Assembly (NCBI GenBank): GCA_023055505.1
Contig: JALIRH010000014.1
Span: 12,207,501-12,271,500, forward strand
Reading direction: 5' to 3'
From: Callipepla californica brunnescens
Taxonomy: Eukaryota > Chordata > Aves > Galliformes > Odontophoridae
DNA: 64,000 nt
The notes under the pieces are model-generated. The model was not told the DNA's origin. It worked only from the letters and a program-made list of their open reading frames with translations, and did no database searches. The translations under genes and the position numbers were made by a program. This document shows positions 12,864-24,044 of this stretch, one piece after another; the first letter of the stretch is position 1; each line of letters starts with the position of its first letter.

Positions 12864-14322
12864 AAACAATGATCCCACCAAGTCTGCCGTGCTGGGAACT
12901 GCTTGGGGCACTTCTCTGCCTCTCCGGTTTCTTTACTTTGATGCAAGTGCAAATACCACCTTTTCCATCCCTATTCCTCTCCCCTCCTGCACGGATAACA
13001 AGAGTAAATCAAAGCAACCACTAGAGCACGTCACTCTTGGACAGCCTGGCACGAAGGGTGAGATAAAGTCACAGGCTGAGAAATGTGCAGCTAAGTTAGA
13101 ATCTTCACTTGAGGAAGTTTATTTGTGATACCTTTCATTTGATCAAATTATCTTCACTTGGTTTGTCTGTCCATTTTCTTCTCATCACTGCAAGGAACTG
13201 AACAATCCAATGCTATTCACTTGCACAGAGGAAATTAGGAGAACAACCATACAACACATCCTCCCATAGTGCTTGCCAAATTGCTGCCTGAAAGTCCCTG
13301 CGTGGATAATCCTTTCTGAGACATGGGCCCCATCTGGAGGACGCACAGAAGTCACCATCAGAGAAAGCAGTTCACTGAACTACTCCTTTCAGGTCTATTA
13401 GTGCCCGTAATGCAAAAGCAGCAACACTTCTATTAAGGTTTACTGATCCCACAGAAAGCACAAGTTCACACTCATCAGTTTTACACTCCTGTTACCAGGG
13501 GCAGCCGGCCAGGCAGTCTCTACCAACCTCTTGGTACTGGCAGCAGCCAACTGGTATAGCGTCTGTCCCCTTAGTACTGCGGCCATCTATATAACAGAGG
13601 GGGAACAGTAACACACCACAGATCAGTACAGCCAAGGTCATTCACAGAAAGCAAGGAGACAGCTGCAGAGCAGTTTCTCACACACAAGGTCCTGCGTGCA
13701 GAAGCGAGAGGCAGTTGACCTTTGTTTCCAGGCTGTGTTCTGTGTTTTCCCACACAGTGCCTAGATGCACTTTCTACAAATAGACACGGGAAGAGCGCTA
13801 GGAAATCAGTATTGCTGATAGATGGCTGGAAAGGATGAAATCACAGTGTCAGAAGGAAGGAAGAATTTGGGGCAGGCTGCCTCAGGGCTACGATGTAAAG
13901 ATCTGTAAAGACCAAGCTTCCTTTGACTTACAGGGCAGTGATCCTGATCTCATTTTCTACAGAAGAACAGTAAGGCCAGCAGAGGCCAACTACCCCAAAG
14001 ACAGTTTTGGGAGAGCTAATTTTCCTGAAGCTTCCCCAGATGACAATGGGTAGGAACCATACACAACTGAGATACTGACCAAGTTTTAACAAGAACACAC
14101 TTCATTAATAGTCTCCCATACAGAAATACTACTGTCTACACTACTTAAATCAAGATAACATAGAATACCAGAAATACTTTTGGGAACTGACAAGCATTAA
14201 ATTTGACTAAGTAAAATTAACAGATGTGTGGGATCATAGTATTTTGGCTATACTTATCTTGATTCTTTTGGCTACCTCAGAACAAATCTTAGTTACCAGC
14301 CACTCCAAGAACTTTGTTTTGG

Positions 14323-14334
14323 AAAAAAAAAAAA
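14323..14334. repeat. Poly(A) tract, A12
   Basis: Twelve adenines followed by 'tattttttcc', so the site is A-rich then T-rich and could fold back weakly. No retrocopy is recognised. Confidence 0.85.
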
Positions 14335-17300
14335 TATTTTTTCCATAATTGATCATAAGAATTACTCCAAGTCTGACACTTGAGTTGTAAATCTAACTCT
14401 ATTAAACCTATACATCCCAGTGAGTTCCCAAGCAGATGTCCCTAACAGGCAGGTGATCCTCAAAGACCTCTGACAAGCATCTGAGTGCATCACGGTACAT
14501 TGCTTTTATTTCTTGGTATGCTTCAATTCATTGCTGTACATCATATACAATGTGCTGGGGAGAGGGGCCACATTTCCCTTTGGGATCTATTTGTTCATCA
14601 GAGGATGTTTTGATGTGACTGCCTCAGTCACTTCACCTTCAACCGGCCCTCTTTTCATAGATGACCAGTCTTCCAAAAACACCAGAGATTTTCAGGCTTC
14701 TTGATCTAAGGCAGGCAGATGAGAAAAGACATGATGCAGGCAAATGTCACATTTGTGTCACCGGCTGAAACATCGCTGCCAGGATACATTATTCAGTATC
14801 TAACAGATCTACTGATACAAGGCTGAGCTGAGCTCTCCTCACAAGATCAGCCATCCATGGCTTTCCCACAGCAGGTAGAGAGTTTACTGCAACATCCCAG
14901 GGGAAGCAGAAGGGAATATCTAAACCTGTGTGTCCACACTGTGTATGGAAATGTACACTGAAATAATAAAAGGGAGGAGGCAATTTTTGCTTCATGAGGA
15001 ATTCCCCATAGCACTCCTCTGTACTGTCCTAGTTGTACAGATAAGGGAGCTCTATCTCCTGGAAGTCAAACTAAGTTGGCCTACTCTGTGTGAAAATCTT
15101 TGCTACATGCCAATGAAAACACTACCCCAAAGAATTCATTTTATCACTAACATCACTACTGGTAAAATACTTCATATTATCAAGGAGAGAGCAGAAGGAA
15201 CACTACCCGCTCACACCTCAAGCCATGGTGTGACTTCATGGGAGCTAGGATCAGCAGCAGGACAGCAGCTTGAATCTGAAAGCAGAGAGATACTAGGATG
15301 CAGCCCCCTCCATCACATGCACAGCTTCAGCTCCCATCAGACTGAGAAGAAAAGCTACCAGTAGGTTCCAGTCAGGTTTTGCCCTTAGTTCTCCTCTTAA
15401 CTAGCTTTGTGCTAGAATTCATTTTGGGGGTAATGGGAAGGAAAATCAAGTTAGACCTTTTTAAAGGGTTTGCTAATTAATTTATTCATGAAACACTTCA
15501 AGGCCTGAGTTTTCCATCAAAAACCAGAACAGGCTTTGTTAACCAGTACTCACCTGCAAATTTTTCTAAGCCAAGATGCCTTATCAGAAAACCAATATAC
15601 TTTCCTGTTGTTTCAGTACCTTTTTAAACTTCTTAGTGTCTCTCTGGGGGCTGGCTAAGTGCACCAGAGAGAGCAGAAAGGTAAGTATTTAATGACTGGA
15701 AGGAGCTCAAAGGCACAGTGTGCCCCAGCACTTGTGAATATCAGAGAAACCATGTGGAGGGAGAGGGAAGGAGAAACTAATCTTCCCCTTACACCAGCCT
15801 AAAAATTACAGGAGTAGCAGGAAGCAATATCTGCAGTTCTGATCAGCAGAGCTGTCTGCACATCAGCACATTGAGTCAGGCACCAGCCCTGCTAGCTTCT
15901 CTCTCTGTCTGTCCTAGTTACCCACTGTGCAATCAGAATAGATCATGCAGCATGTGCAGATGACTAATGATGACAGTAATTAAGAAGGTGGATGATTTTC
16001 ACCTGTAAAGCCCTTGCTGCTCCTCTCTGGACCTCAGCATCTCCTGCAGTCAGGTAACTCCTTATGATCTCTGCAGCAGTGATTAATCTTTCTATCAGTG
16101 AAGGCATAGGATGCTTCAGTTCTCCTTGCTGCCTGGGGAGTACAGCTCTACATCCTAACCAAGGACTCGTAGGGCAGATAATGTGCTCGGATTTAGTGCC
16201 TGAAACTAAACTATTGGGAAAAAGGCTTTGTTCAGGGGGGTAGGAACTTCAGGGCAGGTTGAAGTGAGATGAAACTCAAGTCTTTTGTTTGCTTAAAAAG
16301 ATTGAGAGTATTCTGAGGAATTTAAGCTTTGGCTAAACAAAATCACCCTTAAGCAGATCATTTTCTTTTGTCGGGGGGGTTGGAGAAGCTATAAAAACAC
16401 TTTTTGTTTGATCTTTAAAACTTAAAGTGATACCTCAAGAAGCATCCAAGACTCACCCTAACTATATTAGGGAAAAAGCAATTTGGAAGCATTACTGAGC
16501 CCATGTTCAAGTCAGAGCTCAAGCTGGGGATGGAGGAGGCCTGTGGAGCTGCGAGCAGGATTCTGCTTTCTGCAACAAGAGCCCTTCAGATGGGTTCTGC
16601 CATACTGCTCCCAAATCCTTCCTGAAAATTTGGTTCTGCCATCGGGAACAGCATGGACAAAGTCAGAACAAGGCATTAAGTGATGAGCAAGTAGCTCAAA
16701 GCCATCCAGCCCTGAGAAAAGTCTAGATGGGACACAAGATCTCATGGCACGTACACACAGCCACAAAGGCATGATGTGAAAGATGCAAGAAGACAAATCT
16801 GAAAGCTTTGGCAATCTTTCCTCCATCAGGCAAATAAACAGATATTGGCATCTATGTCTGGTCAGGCTTTACCTGGTGAATAATTGATGCATTTGCATGT
16901 GTTTTCATTCAAAAGTGACTTTGAATTTTCAATCTCCAATATTTCTCGATATTCTCGAGGATTAGAAGTTGAAAATGGTGACGTACAATCAACAAAGAGT
17001 CCACATTAGCAGAGACATGGGAGGAAAATAAAGAGTGAACATGAGAAAGAAAGAGCAAAAGGGAAAACAAAAGGCAACTCTAATAACTTACAGGAACTAG
17101 ACAAGCATTTCCTTCATACTGAGCTGTCAGTAAGTAAAAACATACTGTGGCAGGCTGTAGTTTACCTTTGCTTGCATGCAGGCATGGGAGGCTCAGTGGG
17201 ACTAATTATGAAAATATGATTATAATGGATTAGTAATTCTGTCAATCAGATACATGCATCTGGTAACAAAAAAGCAATGGGTAAAATGCCACAGGACAGA

Positions 17301-20300
17301 AGAATTTAATGCTGTGGGGTGGTACCAAATGCATGCCTCATGGGAGAAAAAAAAGATTTCAGTTATGGTGGGGAAGGATTACTAAGATTGTTTATTAATC
17401 AGAAAACATGTTTCAGATTGGTGGATTAGGAAAGCATTAAAAACCAGCTGTATACATTTCTACCCTTTACCTTTAAGGTGGACTTTGACTCATGTGAAAA
17501 GGGTACAAGATTGAGCTGTACTCAGAGTTTGAGGTAGAATGGGCCAACATCAGCATTAGACTGGGGCTGTTCAACTGAAGTTTGGCAATTCAGAGAAAAT
17601 GCTAAGGACATTCCACTTCATATAATATCAAAATAAGAAAACATGGGTAAGACACAGCAACTTTGGTAAAACAAATTTGTCTTAAATTTGAGAAAGAGGA
17701 GAGCTTCTTTGAAGCCATTTCCTTATTATTCCAAATCTCATTTGCTATTTAGGGCCCTGCAGGAGAGCTGGACAATGGTCAGTGTCTGATGGAAGACTGC
17801 TGATGAGCTGTCTCCTTTTCTATATAAAAACACCATGAAGTCATTTATTCCATAAAACAATGCAAAGCTTGTAAATAACTGCAAGCATTTTTGAACTTCA
17901 TTCTCTGCTTTACAGCTCTGCCAGTGTGCGCCCTAGTAACTTAGCCAACACTTGGCATGTTATTTTACTACAATTTTTGTTCATTGCTTGCTTGGAGGGT
18001 TGTGGCAGTGCCTGTGTGTATAGGTCAGTGTGGAAGGTACACGTTCCTCTTGGGGAAGCAGCATCCTCTTGGCTCAGCTTCTGCAAGCTGATGGAAATCA
18101 AACACAGCTGGGAACAGATCCTTCTGCTTTGGGAGCAGTCATCTGAAAAAGCAGGATGCTGCACCTTCCCTGCCCACCAGGCTGGAGGACTAAGGAAGAC
18201 CATTTCACAGTGCTAGATGACTGCCCAAGCATTTCTAGCAAAGAATATATAATCTCTTCCATACAGTCAACAAGAAATCATCCGATTTAACATCCTTCTC
18301 TTCAAGAAATCAGGAGTATCTCCACCACAAGCTCTGAGGGGTCCTATACTCTGTGACAGTCACAGTACCTCAGTAGATAGCAAGCAGGGAGGATAAGGTA
18401 CAATGATCCAATTGGTAAATAACCAAGAGCCATTTTCTGATATTAGGACTACTTTGACCGATACACACCACTGTACCATCTAGCTTTTAGACAGCAAAGC
18501 TTAAAAACATCAGTTTTGACAATACATTCAAAAAAGAGGATTCTCAACACTTTATCTTTCCTCTCTCCCTTGGCAATGTGCCTGCGTGCATTTTGTATGG
18601 GATTCATTAACCAAATCCAGGACTCGAGGAATGATGGAGCAGCAGGATACAAATAGCGTTGATCTCAAGAATATCACATATTTCATTGTCCTACTAAAAG
18701 ATAAATTCAGTGCATTACTTACACAGGCCCTCATGTGTCTAATGAGACTGTTTTCATGTACTTGGTGGCAGGCACAAGTGGGCTGTAATAGAAGAAGCCA
18801 ATTTTGGAAGAGACATTAGATTAATCAGAGGATATTCTCGCTCCATTGATGTGCTCTCTACTGAAAGGCTCAAGCCTAATCAGAGACCTGCAACACAGTC
18901 AAATTCCTGCAGCAACAAGACAAGAGGCCAGATGCTCACAGAGTCAGATCCAGCAGGACAGATTCAAAGTCTACATCTTATGTTCTGAGCTATCAGCATT
19001 TAGAAAAAAGATTTAAAAGGAAAGGACCTCATACAGAAAGTAAATATATAAGAGCAATGACATACCCATAGACACCAGCAGTGCCCTAGGGTTGGGGACG
19101 CACAGGACATCTCCCATGTAGGCATCCACCAGGTGTGCTCAGAAACTGCAGGGAACTCGCATCAGTCTTTGAGGTCATTGAGGAGTTTCCACTGATTTTT
19201 AAAGATTTTTGCATCAGTTCTAAAGCTATTGCCTTCATTTTCTCACATCTACCCATGTGGTGAGTGGGGTATGGGTAGCAGTGTTCACCAAGTCCAATGT
19301 GCAATGGAGCTGATGAACAGCACTGAAATTACAGTGGCTCGGCTGCATTAGGAATATCATTGTTCTCAACAACACTGATGGTCCAACTATGTTCATATTT
19401 TTAGGAAGTAACAACAAAAGGAAACATTTTAGTATAGAAACAGCATGGGGAAATACTGCAAAGGAAAATCACTGGAAATAAAGAACTAAAAAAGCCCAAC
19501 CCATCACCATGCTTTTTCTTCTGTTTTTGTTATCTTCCTATGTATCAGGTTTCTCTACTTCAGCAAATTGGAACTTTGCTGATATTCCATTACTCCCATG
19601 AACACTGCTATATAAATAATAATACTGTCTCTCAAGGACAAGTAAAGGTATTTTGGTCATTTGGTCCTAAATGGAAGAAGGGGAAAAAGTCTTCAGTCTG
19701 AGACAGAACAAATAAACTCTCTGCCCAAAAGAAAAGTGGATAATCAGCTGATAAATGAGCACATGAGGGAGGTGTTATTACACAAACAACTTCCCATTCA
19801 TGAAGAGTCCAAAAGCCCAAACCAGTCTGTTCTGCCAGCACTATCCAGTCCACTCAAACATATTCATTCTACCACCTCTCCAAATTCCTACCATGCTCAG
19901 AGGCACTGCTTCCGTTTACTATCTTGTATCCAGATGGCAGCATTCCCCATTAAAAGGGAACATTTCCAATCTCTCATATTCATAAGACTCATTTTCATCA
20001 GATAATACCTTTCATATCCTCTCCCTACCTATTTCCTGTGTAACTAATTCCTACAAAGCTTACAGGGACTGCAAGTTCAAACACCGACTCTGCCAAGGTC
20101 AAAGAGCTCCAACGCTCAGCAGAGCTGGATGCTGATTCTTTTTCATCCCCTCCCACTAGGGATAAGAGATGGAAAAAATATATATTTTCTCTCTCATTTT
20201 CTCAAACAGTTTTATTCAACTGGAGTGCTGCTACCACCTTTAAAATGACGCCAATTGCTAGTAATTGAAAAAAAAAAAATAGTGGAAGATTTTATTACTC

Positions 20301-21372
20301 GGGTTAAGAACTCCAGCCCCCTAATTTATAGGGCTACAGAGTCTGCTACACAGTGTGAGCAGTGCTCAGCATTTCCCTTTTCCCTGGGAAAACAGGACCA
20401 CTCACAGACTGTAGGAGAACTTATCATAAGATGCACGGCAGACTCTGCCTGCTGTTTGTCAAGGCGAGGCAAGCAAAAGATTTTATTGGTATCATTTTAT
20501 TTCCAGTTAAGTTCCATAAAATCAATCTCTAGGAAGTTCCAGTAGCTGATGTCTGCATTTACAGACTAATGCAGTGAGTGAGCATAGTTTGAAATAGATG
20601 GCTGTAAAAAGAGATAGCAGCAATGCAAATTGGGCTGAATAAGAGAATTATACCCCAAATCATATGACTGTAAAAACAGCAATGGCTGAACGAGTACAAC
20701 TGAGATGTTTGCAAACCACAGTTTAAGCAGCGACATCGTGGAAACAGATGGACAACGCAGCATGGAAAAGCAGGAGCCTTCCTTCTAGGAACTTGTTCTG
20801 TGCTTTCACAACTTAATATCCTATCTAGAGACATCTCAGGCCCCAAATTACACAAAATGCTTACATACGCAAAGCTCTACAACTGCTTATAAAAACTAGA
20901 AATAAATTCTAATAGATGAGCACTGGCTTTTTGAAGTCGTGGGGGGAAAAAGAAATAAAAGGTCTTCTTAGGTCCCCAGGTGCAGTTTATTATGCATTCC
21001 ACAGAGTCACTCATTCCGTTCAAACCCGAGCTGAATTCTTTTGCTTTCTTTGCAGATACAAGCAGGCTCCAAACCCACTGCAAGTTCTAGCGTGCCATCC
21101 CTGCTGAGTAGGCACCACTACAAAGTGCTGATAACTCAGTGTTTCCTTTTAAACATGAAACAGAGTTTTGAACTGGGACCTGTGGGTTTTTTAATAGTTT
21201 AGATCCCACTTTAGCTGCTGCCTAAAGCATAATGCCTGCAGGATAAGCGAGAGGGCAAAAATCGAAGTCAGAGGTATTCTGCTAACTCTAATTGTATTTA
21301 TATTTCAAGTAACTCAAATCAAAACTCAAGGAATTTGAAATAAAAGCAACGATTCCCAGGATACCCCACAGC

Positions 21373-21397
21373 AAAAAAAAAAAAAAAAAAAAAAAAT
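21373..21397. repeat. Poly(A) tract, A25
   Basis: A pure run of about 25 adenines. An AATAAA hexamer lies at 21339-21344, about 29 bases upstream, which is the spacing of a polyadenylated transcript's 3' end. No known mRNA or open frame is recognised upstream, so this may equally be a plain homopolymer. Confidence 0.9.
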
Positions 21398-22418
21398 ATC
21401 CCAGGCAGATGGTGCCTGTTGCTGCTGTGGGCTGAGCAGGGCCAGAAGCAAGGCAGCACACGAGACGAGCACTCGTCTGACCTTTGAAATCATTCCTTCC
21501 TTGTGAAAACCAAAGACCAACTTAACGCTCATGAAAAGTGTTCTTCCAAAGGGATAACAACCCATTTCAGGAGCGGAGCCAGGAAAACAGGCAAGAGGCA
21601 CACACAGAAATGGTCTGGGAGGATCAAGAATGAGAAAACACCATCCATAAACCCAGCAGCTGCTGTTCTGCCTCCCTCTTACTCAAATTCTTTTCCATCC
21701 TCAAGAGTCTGGCTAGAGTGCCCAGCCTCAGGAGTGCTCTGAGCTGGATCATGTACCAGATCCAGGTTTACCCACATTCAGCAGAACCCTCCAGAGGGAT
21801 CTGAGCTTTAAGTCCCATACTCCCTGTAAAAAATTCCACCAAGCGCCAGTCCTGACACAGGTGGGGAGTAGAGCATGTCAGGTTTAAGGAGAAGGGAGCA
21901 CAGATGCTTGGCACTGCCCTGGCATCCCCCACCTGCTCTCTGTGCTATTCTCTACCCAGAATTTACGTTTTTTTTTTCCAATTCCTTTCACGCCTGCTCA
22001 CCTGAGAAGGTTTTCCACATCTGCATGCAAATACTACACAGTAAGGAGACGGAGGTGTTAAAAATGGGTCTTTGCTCATTGAAAGCCCTTAATCACCACT
22101 GCCAGACCTGGGATGGTCAGGCCAGCAACATAGGTTAGGAAGAGGCATCAGAAAGGGCAGCATACATGCCTCAGAAGCACACTGTCCTTATGTGTTACAT
22201 ATGACACTCCCAGAAGAAAGGAAGATCAGGCCTTCCACTGAGATATGCCAAACAGGACTTAGGTGATTTTGGTTCACCTAATTCTTAGGGATTCTCAGTG
22301 CAGTACTCCCATCTTTCCTGACTGTGGCAGCCATCACAAGTGTCAGCCTCAGCCAAACTCCTCCCTTTGAGAAACTTCTCCAGGCTGTCCCTATCCAGAG
22401 CTACTGGTCCATTTTAAC

Positions 22419-22436
22419 AATAATAATAATAATAAA
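22419..22436. repeat. (AAT)n microsatellite
   Basis: About six units of a perfect AAT/ATT trinucleotide repeat. Confidence 0.85.
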
Positions 22437-23517
22437 TCTTTTTCAAACAGCTCCACTTCAGACTCCTTCCTGGTGTACCGACCTCCGTTCATGTTACTTA
22501 TTTCTCTGATCTCTCTCCAGTACTGTAGCGTGCAGAATTACAGACTTTACTCCAGCTCTTTCCTCAGTACCATATCAATCCCTTTCAAAACTGGATGTGG
22601 CATCCAAAGAGATTATTTAAAAATTTCAGCTAAAGAAATGAAACAGAAGTTCCCTTCAATATTGGAAACGTTTCTGTCCACAAAATGCAGCAAATGTTGA
22701 TGGCGTCATTGGCTTTGTGTACAGCTGTACTGCTAGGAATTGAAAATTAAAATGGGATAAATGTCATTTGCTGCAGTTTATATGCCAGTTGATGTGAGTA
22801 TTTTGGACAAGACAAAGGCTCACTATGTTTGGTGCTGCACCTGGTACAACCCCCATGAGATGGGGGCAAAGAGAACCTCAGTTACCTCCCAGCATGTAAG
22901 TAGGATATTCCCACTGTGCTGGCACAGCTTTGCCCTTCCAGCTGAAGATAGGGAAGCAACCTTCTGGCTAAATGTGCAAATCTGGGTTACTTTTTGGGGC
23001 TGGAGACTGACTGCTCTTAGGCAGCACATGATTTCTTTCACAGCACTTTCCGAAAACCTCTGGTCCAAGTTCTGCTGCCATTAATATAGCAACTTTAACT
23101 GTCCCAATTGCCTAGCTGCCCATGGCAGGAGGGTGCTAAACAGAGGTGGAAAATCCATCCTAGCCCCTGTGCTATGCCAGGTGTGCATTTGGTGTGAAGT
23201 CAGAAAAAGCTGAATCCCTGTGGCTGCTGAAGAGCTCTGAGTTTACCAGTGTACTTCATTTCGCAACATTTAGCAGGATGAATTTTTAACAGCAGAAAAC
23301 TCTCCTTAAAAAATGAAGCTATCCCTAATGACTTACAACTTGCAGAGGTGAGCAGAGAACAATCTTTTACTACTGAAATTTTAACATTCCTTCAGGGGAT
23401 GCAAAACAAATTGTTTTCCAGGTCAATTCAGGCCCCCAATCTGTCTGATATGTGAAGAGTCCCATCTCTAGCAGATAACTGTGTTGAAGTTATCTTGTTA
23501 ATCAGGTCAGGGGAAGC

Positions 23518-23565
23518 AAAATAACCACCAGCAAAAATACTAAAATGACCACCAGCAAAAAATAC
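23518..23565. repeat. Two-copy 24-bp tandem duplication
   Basis: Two adjacent copies of a 23-24 base unit that includes 'accaccagcaaaaa'. The first is 23518-23540 and the second 23542-23565. They differ by one A/G substitution and one adenine in the A run, which suggests a fairly recent local slippage or duplication. The minus-strand translation repeats 'FAGG' because of it. Confidence 0.85.
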
Positions 23566-23899
23566 AACAGTAATATGCCTGGAGGTTACAGACAGCCTAG
23601 AGGACGTGCACAAATAGCATTAGAATGAAAGCATTCCGAGAAACTTCAGAGTATTACAGAATAAAACCACGTTTTCCTTCTCCCCACAGGCAAGAACTTG
23701 CCATCAGTTGCAATGGGATCTGACTCTTATATCTAAAACACAAAAAAGAACGGACAGCTAAATGACCACTGAATGTCTTTAATAATTTGTATTTTGGTAG
23801 ACAGCAGCTTCCAGCAATTTCCCTTTCCTTGGTGGAATGAAGAGAAGGAGAAGCCAGACAATAGAAAAGAGTAGTTATTCACTTGAGATTTACTCCCAA

Positions 23900-24044
23900 C
23901 AATGCACCAGTGCCTACATCTCCCATTGCTTCTGTCACAAATGCAGTCTGGTGCACAGAAGCTTTCACATGTACAAGCCCAGCTGCTCTGGGTAATCACA
24001 GAGCACCCAGCACACACTGTGCTTCTGCACTGGCAAATACCCAC
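23900..24044 (-). other. Cysteine-rich open frame, possible exon (unproven)
   Basis: The minus-strand frame starting at the ATG at 24044 encodes 11 cysteines in the first 47 residues, at positions 4, 6, 11, 14, 24, 26, 30, 34, 36, 43 and 47. The segment 'CAPDCICDRSNGRC' resembles EGF-like or other small disulfide-rich modules in spacing. I cannot assign a family. Splice signals next to it are weak: a possible acceptor lies upstream ('tatttgccag' on the minus strand), and I see no strong GTRAGT donor at the end. The frame continues to 23733 as low-complexity, non-cysteine sequence. Chance from TGC/TGT-rich DNA is the most likely explanation. Confidence 0.15.

Larger units (their letters stand above)
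11536..21372. other. Gene-free unique sequence
   Basis: No gene is supported over this long stretch. Open frames are at most 144 codons (14930-15364, plus) and lack recognisable domains. Simple tracts occur at 12846-12863 (GTTT units) and 14323-14334 (A12). AT-rich, homeodomain-like segments near 15965-16010 and 17205-17265 look like possible regulatory conserved elements (see findings). A faint MIR-like segment near 20070-20140 is uncertain. Confidence 0.55.

Noticed and set aside
14930..15364. 144-codon plus-strand open frame
   Set aside because: No recognisable domain, no splice or promoter context, and a length compatible with chance.
20070..20140. Possible MIR or tRNA-derived fragment ('aagttcaaacaccgactctg', then 'tgccaaggtcaaagagct')
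   Set aside because: The string resembles MIR in both orientations at once and the match does not extend, so I could not call an element.
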